Source: Bacteroidota bacterium (lineage in GTDB: Bacteria > Bacteroidota > Bacteroidia > Bacteroidales > JACABE01). From it: a DNA stretch of 64,000 bases. Below, one piece after another: positions 46,966 to 58,900 of this stretch. Location of the stretch: positions 1-64,000 of the forward strand of contig JAPLDQ010000043.1 of assembly GCA_026391675.1 (NCBI GenBank), written 5' to 3'. The position numbers were made by a program, and so were the translations under genes. Under the pieces are notes generated by a model, which saw nothing but the letters and a program-made list of their open reading frames with translations, ran no database searches and had not been told where the DNA came from. Within the stretch, counting starts at the first letter, position 1; each line of letters opens with the position of its first letter.

Positions 46966-49900
46966 ATGAGAAAATTATTCTTATTGCTTGTTGCAGTTAT
47001 CTTTTCAGTATACCTGCCAGCTCAGACTATTGTTGCTTTTCATGAAGACTTCGAACTTCCGTCTTCAGGGGATAGTGTTACAAGTTCTACCGACCCGATA
47101 GGTGGGATTCAGTGGACACAAACAACAACTTTAAAGAATTCAGGTACTTATTCGGACTCCATTAAGGTGCAGACAGGAACTACTGTTTATTTAACAACAA
47201 ATAGTTTCAGCACAATTGGTAAAACAAAAGTATACCTTCAATTTGCACAGATTTGTAAATTATTATTTAATGATGGCGGGTCTGTAGATGTTTCAATTGA
47301 TGGTGGAACAACATGGGTTGGATTAACACCAACTGAATATCGTGGTACAGGAACTTTAATTTCAGGAGGAGGCATTTATAAGTTTTCTGAAAGTGCTTAT
47401 AATGATTGGTTGTCTGGTGATACTTTAACGAAGCCAACCAATGCTTGGTGGAAAAACGAATTATTTGAAATTTCAACTATAGCAGCCAATCAGGCAAATG
47501 TAAAGGTGCGTTTTAAATTTTATGGAAGTGGTGCAGCAGGAAGTACTGGCAGATATGGCTGGTTGATTGATGATATTAAAGTAACTGCTGCTAATAATGA
47601 GATTTTCGCTCCAAAAATTACATTTGTTCCACCAATACATAAAGATTCAGTATATATTACCGGTCCGATAAGTATTAGTGCATGGGTTAAAGACTCTTCT
47701 GCAATTGCAAGCGTAAATTTAATTTATACTGTAAATGGGGGTAGTCCAATTACATTGGCCATGACTAATGTGAGTGACTCCCTTTACAGAGCTGATTTAG
47801 GTTCATTCCCATATAGTACGGTTATCTGTTACAGTGTTCAGGCAGCTGATATTTATAATAATGTGGGAACTTTACCAGTTGCTGCATGCCAGCAGTTTGT
47901 AATAACTCAAGGCAATCCTAATATTCTGGTTGGTACCGGAACTTTAAGCGGAGCAACCACACCGATATACACTACAACAACAACCGGGCCATATTATAGC
48001 TATTATGCTACTATATTAACAAAATCACAAATAGCTTCAGGTGGTACTATTGAATCTATCGCATTTAATAAAATGGATGCAAACGGTTATAGTTTAAATA
48101 ACGGAGTAATGCGGGTTTATGCAAAAACTGTGGCAGATTCAATTGCACCTTCTACATGGACTGCTTATGCTGCTGCTAGAACATCCGCAACAAAAATATA
48201 TGAAAGTACAACACAAAATTTAAATGTAACTGCAGGCTGGCAGACCTTTACATGCAACACCGGCTTACCATTTCAATATTCGGGTAGTGACCATCTTTTA
48301 TTATTTGTAGAGTTTTATCATCCGGGTGCTTTAACCGGTGTGGCTAATTTTCAATATGCTACTGTTGCCAATCAGGCCAGTTCATTTTATGGAGCTGCTG
48401 CTGTTCCTACAACAACAACTTTAAGTAACAAAGCCAACATAAAAATAAACTTTGAAACCAGTACACAGGCTATTGATACTAAAGTTGCATCATTTACCAA
48501 TCCGGGTGGAGGTACTACTGTAATAGCAAACACAAGCATTCCTGTATCTGTAAAGATAAAGAATTTAGGTACAACAGCCATTACTTCAGCCAATGTGGGC
48601 TGGGCAGTGGATGGAGTATATCAGACTTCTGTTCCATGGAGCGTTACAACAGGATTATTACAGGGTTATACATCTTCATCAAGTTTAACTTTAGGTAACT
48701 TTAATTTCCCATTGGGACCTCATACTATCAAAGCCTGGACTAATATGCCAAATAACCTGGTTGACCAGAATACTGCCAATGACACGCTGACTATCAATAT
48801 TTACAGTTGTCAAAATCTGAATGGAATTGTTACTGTTGGGGATGTTACATCAACTTACCCGACGTTTAATGATTTATTCACAGCATTGGGTAATTGTGGT
48901 ATTAATGGACCTTTAACTGTTAAGGTTAAAACAGGTACTTATAACCAACAGTTGACCATACCTTATATTAGCAATGTATCAGCAACCAATACCATAACCT
49001 TCCAATCGGAATCGGGCAATCAGGCAGATGTTATTTTTAACTATACTGCTACCGGAACTGCTGATAACTGGGTGTTAAAATTTGATGGTTCACAATATAT
49101 CAAAGTCAAGAATATGACTTTTAAAACTACCGGTGCAACCTATGGATATATTGCAGTATTTGCAAATGCTGCCAGCTATAATACCATTGAAGGATGCAGA
49201 TTGGAAATGCCTACAACAACAACTACTACTGTTGCAGGTGTTTATAATGCAAGTACATATAATGAAAATTATAATACAATTAAAAATAATACAATTGTTA
49301 ATGGATATTATGGTATTTATTTTTACGGAACTTCTTCTACAGTTAAAGAAATTGGTAATGTCTTTAATGGAAATACAATAACTGGTTTTTATTATTATGG
49401 TATTGATTCCTATTATCAGGATAGTATTACAATGATAGGTAATACTATTACTAACGGATCTAATGCATCTTATGCATATGGTATATATTCTTACTATGGA
49501 AGTAATTTAACTTATCTGAAAAATAAGATTGCTTTAAATGCAACTTATAATTATTGCATGTATTTGTATTATAGCAACAATGTTGCTGGTACCGGATTAG
49601 TTGCTAATAACATGATTAGTCAGGCCACAGGAACTTCAACCACTTATGGTATGTATTGTTATTCAAGTAATAACCTGAATATTTACAATAACTCTGTTAA
49701 TGTTACAGGTGCCTATACATCTAATTATGCATTTTATATATATGCTGGTTCAAACAATAATATTGTAAATAACATATTCAGCAATACCGGAGGTGGTTAT
49801 GCTTATTATGGTTCTTCCACAACGGGAATTAATATAAGTAATTATAATTGTTTGTATAAAACAGGAACAAATCTGGCATACTGGGGCGGTGCCATGACTA

Positions 49901-52900
49901 CATTAGCTGCATTGCAGACAGCCAGTGGTAAAGATCAAAATTCTATAAGTATTAATCCACAATTTATAGCCTGGAATAATTTACATATTAATAATAGTTA
50001 TTTATTCAATTTAGCTGCAAAGGGAACTTCTTTACCTCAGGTTACAGATGATTTTGATGGCGAAACAAGATCTGCAATTCCTTTTATTGGTGCTGATGAA
50101 TTTCCTTTTCCTCAGAACGATGCAGGAATCGTTGCTATAACTCAGCCTCCAACAATGCTTCCTACTTTAACTCAGGACATAAAAGTAACGATACAGAATA
50201 TCGGACAATCACCTTTAACTTCAGTAACATTAAAATGTCTCGTTAATGGTTTGTTATTGCCTGGTGCTACCTATTCAAATACTACCGGTTTAGCGCAATT
50301 CGGAGTAGATTCATTGGTAGTAGCAACAGCATATACCTTCCCTGCAGGATATTCACAAATTAAGGTATATACAGAGTCACCAAATAATGTGCCTGATACC
50401 TACAATGCCAATGATACCTTATATAAATCAGTTTATGCCTGTACAGGAACTTTATCAGGTAATTATACAATTGGTGGCACAGGAGCTAATTATCCAAGTG
50501 TTGATGCAGCAATTGTTTCATTGCAATGTGGAATTTCAGGTCCTGTTGTATTTAATATAAATCCCGGTACCTATACAGGAAGTTATGTTTTACCAAATGT
50601 AACTGGTGCAACTGCTTCAAACACTATTACGTTTAAATCTGCAAATAACGACAGTACTGGTGTAATACTTCAGTATAATGCTGCCGGCACAGCTGACAAT
50701 TTTATATTGAATTTTAATAACGTAAGTAATTATATATTTAAAGGTATCTATCTTAAAGCACTTAATACAACCAATGCGAATGTGATTACGCTGGCTGGTA
50801 CATTATCTAATATTTCTATCCAGAATAGTATACTTGAGGGGACACAATCAACGAACACTGATGATAATCAGGTGCTTATCCGTTGCAGTGCTTTAACTCA
50901 GATTACTGGTTTTAACCTGCTATCAAACAGGATGAATTATGGCAGAATGGCTATTAATTTCACCTCTACCAATGCTTCAACTGCTGTTGTTATGAAATAC
51001 AACTATATGTTTAATCAATCGCAACGTCCGATGAATCTGGCTAAAATCGATGCTTTAGATTTTGGAAACAACAATTTGTTTAGTGATGCTACTAAAACAA
51101 GCAATGGTGGTATTTTTACAAATGCCCTTACCGGAGCCTTTAAATTTTACAATAATACGCTTATCAATTTAGGTGGTGTCCGTGTTTGGGAAGGCTGGAC
51201 CTATGGAGGAACTACTGCAGGTTCAGAAGCTTTGGTTTACAATAATTATTTATATGGCGGAAGTGCTACTTTATCCTATGTTTATGATGGTGGTGGTGCA
51301 GTAAACAATATTAAATTCTATCATAATACTTATGTTGGAAATACTACAAATACCGTAATTAATTTTAATAATTATTATGGTGCAAATGCAAATATTACAT
51401 TTAAAAACAATATATTATATTCAAATGGTAAGTTAGTTAATTATACAGCTCAACCAACCGCACCTTTTGTAACTGATTACAATGACTATTATTCTACCGG
51501 AGCAACCTGGGCAACTTTTTGGGCAACTACTGCTACTAATTTAGCAACTGTGAAAACCGCTTCTGCTCAGGAATCACATTCGGTTTCTGTTAATCCTCAA
51601 TTTGTAAGTGTTGCAGATTATCATATTACAAATTATGCTTTAAAAGGCTTAGCTAATCCTGTTCCTGAAGTTACTACAGATATTGACGGACAAGCCAGAA
51701 GTCTTACAGCTCCTGATATGGGATGTGATGAATTGATGGTATACAGTAATGATGCAAGTATTGCTTCATTTGGATCCGGAACTATTTGTCCGGGTAATAC
51801 TAATATTGTGGTAAAACTTAAAAACTTTGGTTCAAATGCAATTACTACAGTTAATGTTAACTGGAGTATTAACGGTGTTGTTCAGACTCCTGTTGCTTAT
51901 ACCGGTTCTTTAGTTACTCTGGCTGATTCCAACATATTTTTAGGAACATATAATTTCTTATCAATGACTCCTTATAATCTGAAATTCTGGTCTTCATCAC
52001 CAAATGGAACTAATGACGGTAATACAGCAAACGATACCTTGTCATTTAACAATATGTATACCGGACTGGCAGGTGGCACATATACTGTTGGAGATGTTAC
52101 ATCTGATTTCTTAGATGTAACGGCTGCAGTTAACTTTATTTCATCAAATGGAATTTGCGGCCCTGTTGTATTTAATATCAAACCAGGTACTTATACCGGA
52201 AGATATACTATTCCTTCAATTTTAGGTAGTTCTGCAGTAAATACTGTAACCTTTAAATCATTAAATAATGACAGTACTTCGGTTATTTTAACTGCCACAG
52301 CTACAGGAACAGCAGATAACTGGATTATTAAATTAAGTGGAGCAAAATATATTACACTTAAGAATCTTAAATTTACTCCTTTAAGTACAACTTATGCCAA
52401 TGCTATTTTAGTCAATAATACTTCGAAATTCAATACTATTGTCGGAAATTATCTGGTTTCAACTGCTGTAGCATCCGGATTTGATGTATCATTAATCCGT
52501 ATTGATGATAATAACAGTTCTGATAATGTCATTACAGGAAATCATACAGTTGGTGGTGGTTCAGGAATTTTAATCAGAGGAAGCAGCACTACTGCCCGGA
52601 TTGACAGAATTTTAATTTCAAAGAATATCATTGAAGGCTATGCACAATGGGGTATCCGCTCAGAATATGCCAATTCTCCGGTTATTGATTCAAACGTAAT
52701 GACTTCAAATGTATCATTAATTGAAAAACATGGTGTATCATTAAGTTATAATTATGATACGATAGTTGTAAGCAGAAACACAATTTATTTAACAAATTAT
52801 ACCAATTTAAGAGGTATAGATATGGGTAACTGTACATCAACTGCAACAACTAAATCCTTGCTAAAAAATAATTTTATTACATTAAACGGTGCTACTGGTT

Positions 52901-55900
52901 CAACAAATACTTATGGAATCAGGCTTTATCCTTTAACAACATATTGCAGGGTTCTTAATAATTCAATCAATGTTGTTGGAACCAATTTAACAGATACAAG
53001 AGGGATAAACCCGGCAGGTACAAGTACTAATATAGAGGTGATTAATAATAATGTTGTTTGTAATTATTATCCCAGTTTTTATGAAAATACAGTAGTGACT
53101 TATGCTGATTATAACAATTATTACTCTACTACAAGTATTTATGCATATAATAATGGAACATCAAACTTAACATACGCTTCACAAGCTTTATTAAATGCTG
53201 CTACATTAAAAGATACCAATACTTTATCAATGGATCCTCAGTTTACCAGCTTTACTGATTTGCATACCAATAATATCAGTTTATATGCTATGGGAAAACC
53301 GTTGGCACAAGTTACCAATGATATTGATAATCAGCCAAGAGCTGCAATCCCTTGTATTGGAGCCGATGAATTTACTGTATTGCCAAATGATGCTAAATTA
53401 AGAGCAGTATATACATTGGGAAGTTTGCCAAAAACAGCAGGTTCACCGCATAATGTTAAAGCTATTGTTAAAAATGTAGGTTCTACAGTTCTAACGAATG
53501 TTGTTGCTACTTTAAATATAAGCGGCAGTAATAGTTTTACCAATACTAAAACTATTGCAAGTATGATTATTGGCAGACAGGATACCATCACATTTGATCC
53601 TTTTACACCTACTAATTTTGGAACAAATAATGTAACTGTTACTTTAAATACTGATAGTGATACTACCAATAATCAATTAAGTTATTACCAAAATGTAACT
53701 GACACTGTATTTGGATATGCTGACACTACTAAAGCAGCAACAAACTTTGGTTTTGGAACTGCAGCAGGGAAAATGTATGCAAAATATTATGTAAATACTA
53801 CAAAAATAATGCATTCAATCAGTGCTTTCATAACCAAAGATAATACCATTGGCAAACAGGTTTATGCTGTTGTTTTAAATTCAAATGGCGTGGCAGTTGA
53901 CTCTTCAAGTGTTAAAACACTTGCTGCAAGTGATACAAATACTTGGGTTACTTTTAACTTATTAAATCCTCCTGCAACTTCAACAGGTAATAATTATTTC
54001 TATGCAGGTATTGCACAAATTGCGAATGCATCTGCATTTAACCCGGTTGGAAGTCAAAAGGAAACACCAGCAAGAGGAAATGCTTACTTTACTTCAGCAT
54101 TAAACGGAAGTAGCTTAACTGACAGACAGGATATTGGAAGGCTTATGATAAATGTTAATTTCGGAGCTCCTACCAATAAGGATGCTGCTATGATAAGCAT
54201 TAATTCTCCAAACACCAATTGCGGACTTTCTACAGAACAGGTTAATGTTATTATTCAAAATAAAGGACTCGATACTATTTATGGCGGACAGAATGTTTTA
54301 TCCGTAAATTATGGTTTAAGATTTAATGGCAATTTAATAAATGTTGTTTCTCAGGCTGTTACTGATACTATTATTCCATCTGCAACCAAGAACATAACAT
54401 TTAATGTACCTTTAAATGTTGTAACTAATATGGTAGACTCTAATTATCATTTGCTTGCCTGGGTTAAATTAACAAACGATCCATTTGCATCAAACGATAC
54501 TCTTTACAAAGATTTTACTGCTAAATATACACCTAATGCCCCTGTTGCGAATAATGTGTCAGTTGCTTATGGTTATCCTGCAACATTAACTGCTGTTTCA
54601 AATGATACGATAAACTGGTATCACCAGGCTGTCGGCGGAACTAAACTTGCTGCAGGTGCTTCTTATACAACTCCATATTTATATGCTTCAGATACCTTAT
54701 GGGCAGAAGCGATTACTAAATTTGCCGTTAATGCTCCTGTTGGAACAGGAACCGTTGTGAATACAACCACTTCTTATCCTTGTCCTTACGGACAGTTTTA
54801 TACGGGTTCAAAAGAGCAATATCTGATTACAAAAGCAGAACTGAATGCAATTGGAATTTTTGCTGGTCCTATTTCTTCAATTGGTTTTGATGTTGTTTCT
54901 GTCCCTGGTGCAGCTTTGGTAAATTATACTATTAAAATTGCACATACCAACCTTGCAGCATTGACTACATCATATATAACCGGTTTAACACAGGTATACA
55001 CAATTGCATCTTTAATGCCAACAACCGGTTGGAATGTTTATAACTTTTCTACTCCTTTTGTATGGAATGGTATTGATAATATAGTAATAGAAAATTGTTT
55101 TGATAATTATGCAGGAGCATCTAATTATACAACCAACGCTGTTGTTAATCAATCTACTACATCATTTGTGTCTGCTACTAATTATCGTTCTGATGGAGGT
55201 GGTGTTTGCCCTACTGCAACAGCTACTTATACATTCTCTCAAAGACCAAATATGAAAATAGCTTATAATAAGGACGGTTGTTCAAGTGCAAGGACAAAAG
55301 TTGTGGTTACTGTTGCAGCTCCTCCAGCCAACGAAGTGGGAATGGTAGCATTTACCAGTCCAACCGGTCCTGTACCTTCAAATACAACCACTCCTATTAA
55401 AGTGAAGGTTAAAAACACTGGATTATTACCATTAACTTCAGTAAAAGTAAACTATGTTGTTAACAGTGTTTTACAACCACAATATTCATGGACAAATACA
55501 ACAACACCATTACAACATGATTCTATTATGGAGTTAACTATTGGTTCATTTAATTTACCCGGTGGATTAGATACTATTATTGCCTGGACTTCGAATCCGA
55601 ATAATGTTACTGACCCATATCCATTGAATGATACAGCAAAAATATTTTTCTCTACTTGTATGTCAGGTAATTATACCATTGGTGTTGGTAAAAACTTCCC
55701 AACGTTTACAGCTGCTTTAACTGCTGTAACAATGGCAGGTGTTTGTGGAAATACGGTATTCCTTGCTGATTCAGGTTTATATGAAGAAAGATTATTCCTG
55801 AATCCGATACCTGGTGTTGGTCCGAATGCTAAAGTTACTTTTACTTCAGCTATGGGTGACAGTACAAAGGTTACTTTACACTATACACTATCTAGTGCTG

Positions 55901-58900
55901 CTGCATGGGCAATGAAATTTATAGGTTCAAGCTATATCACATTTACAAAAATGAAATTATCTATTTCTAATAGTAATACCTGGGGACGTATTATGGAATT
56001 AGCACCCAATGCTAATCATATAGAAATTTCAAACTGTATTATCGAAGGTATGCAGGGAACAACCAATAATTATTCGCTGATATATATGGGCGGTACAGGC
56101 ATTAATTATAATACTATCAAGAATAATGTGATGCTGAATGGTTATCAGGTTATTTATAATTATGGCGCAAGCGGTAACTTAAATAAAATGAATACTATCA
56201 GCAATAATAACCTGATAGATTTTTACTATTATGGTATTTATAATTACTATCAGGATAGTTTAACCTGTATTGGCAATACCATCCAGAATATTTCTTCTTC
56301 ATCTTATGCTTATGCATTTTATTCAGCATACTGCAGTAATTTCAATTATCAGAAAAATAAGATAAATGTTAATGCAACCTATAACTATCCGATGTATTTA
56401 TATTATAGTAATAATACATCCGGTACCGGTTTGGTTGCCAATAACTTTATCAGCCAGTCTGTTGGTACTTCAACTACTTATGGTATGTATGTTTACTATA
56501 GTAATAATTTGAATATTTATTATAACTCTGTAAATATTACCGGAGCATATACTTCAAATTATGCCTTCTATATTTATGCCGGTTCAAACAATAATATTGT
56601 AAATAATATCTTTAGCAATACCGGTGGAGGTTATGCTTATTATGCCTCTTCAACAACCGGTGTTAATACAAGTAATTATAATGATTTATATGCAACAGGT
56701 ACTACCTTGGGATACTGGGGTGCTGCATGTACAAACTTAGCTGCATTCCAGACAGCAAGCGGCAGAGAGCAGAATTCACTATCTGTAAATCCGAATTTCT
56801 TCTCACTGACAGATTTGCATATGGTTAACTTCCTGATTGACAAGAAAGGTACTCCAGTTACTGGTGTTACTGATGATATTGATGGAGATGTCAGAAATGC
56901 TACTTTACCTGATATCGGGGCTGATGAATTTAACTTACCTAACAACGATGCCGGTGCATATGCTTTGATATCACCTGTAAATCCAGCAACTGCCGGTATT
57001 CAGGCTATTAAAGTTTCAATTAAAGATTGGGGTGTTCTTAATTTAACATCTGCAATTATTAACTGGAGTGTAAATGGAGTTACACAGATTCCTTTTACCT
57101 GGACTGGTAATTTGGTTTCCGGAGCGCTTGATTCAGTGGTTGTAGGCAATTATAATCTGGTTGCTGGTCAGACATGTTTTAAATTCTGGACAACTTTACC
57201 TAATGGCGTTGCAGATCAATTAACCATTAATGATACCATAAATACATGTATTACAGTTTGTAACGGTGCATTAAACGGTACTTATACTATCGGTGGAGTT
57301 TCTGCTAATTATCAGAATTTTAATGGTGCTGTTCAGGCTATGCAAATGTGCGGTATCAGTGGTCCGGTGACATTTAATGTAGCTCCGGGTACTTATACAG
57401 AACAATTTGCAATTGGTGCAATTACAGGCTCTTCTGCTACGAATACTGTTACATTCAAATCTGCAAATGGTGACAGTACCAGTGTTGTATTAGGATTTAA
57501 CTTTACAGTAACCAATAATAACTATGTAGTACAGTTTAATGCAGGTGCCCAGTATATTACTATTAAGGGTATTACCATCAGACAAACGAATACATCAAGT
57601 GGTAGAGTAATTAATTTTACCGGTTCACCGTCAAATATTACCATTGCTAATAACAGAATCGAAATGCCATTTAACTCTGCAGGTACTACTGCCGGTATTG
57701 TAACGCTAAGTTCTGATTTTGGTAATGATAATAAAATCCTGAATAATAATATATCTACAGGTTATAATGGTATTGTAGCTCAGGGTTCTGCAACTGTGCC
57801 GGCATTGAGGACATTAATAAAAGGTAATATTATTAGCGGTTACTATTATTATGGAATTCAATGTACCTATTTAAATTCTCCTGTAATTGATTCTAATACT
57901 GTTATTTCAACAGTTAGTGGGTCAGGACAGCGGGTTGGTATTTATATGAGTAGTGTAACGGATTCTATGAAAGTTACCAGAAATTCTATCATTTTGTCAA
58001 ATTCAACGAATACCAATGGAATCCAGTTAGAAACGTTTACAGGTACTGCAACTTCTAAAGGTTTGGTTGCCAATAATTTTGTAAGCATATTAAATGGAGC
58101 GTCTTATACTTATGCATTAAGATTATATCCGGCAATTAATTATGTGATAATTGCACACAATTCTATATATGTTAATGGTACAAGTACAACCGATACCAGA
58201 GGTATAAACGTTGTAGCAGGAGGAAATGTTGAAGTATATAATAATAATGTTGTTAGTAAATACTTTCCGACTTTATATGAAGGTAATTTAGCGCCAATAT
58301 CCGGGTCTAATTACAACAACTTCTATTCTCTTTCAGGTACCTATGCCTACTACAATGGAACTTCTATTTTAACTTATCCTACATTGGCTGCTTTAAATGC
58401 TGTTATACATATGGATACAAATTCAGTTTCTGTAGATCCTGATTTTTACAGTACAACAAATTTACATGTTTATACATCTGCAGTTAATAATCTTGCAAAA
58501 CCATTATCATATGTTACCAATGATATTGATGGACAACCCAGAAGTGCTACAACCCCTGACATAGGAGCTGATGAATATTCTCCATTACAATTTGATTTGG
58601 CTACTACAGTATTTTTAGAACCAGGCTTAGCATATATGCAAGCAGGTGGAAATATTAATGTTAAAGCAATAATCAAGAATTATGGTGCAGATAGTGTTGC
58701 TAACTTTAATGTTGTATGTAAATTTGGTAATGCTGCTCCGGTTAACTTTTTACATACTAATTACTTACTTGCAAACAAGCAGGATACCATAACATTTACT
58801 AATCTTCCTGTTGTTGCTGGTCCTTCTGTAATTAAGGTATATACTGATTTAACGACAGATTTAAACCATAATAATGATACTATCAAAATGAATTATTTTG

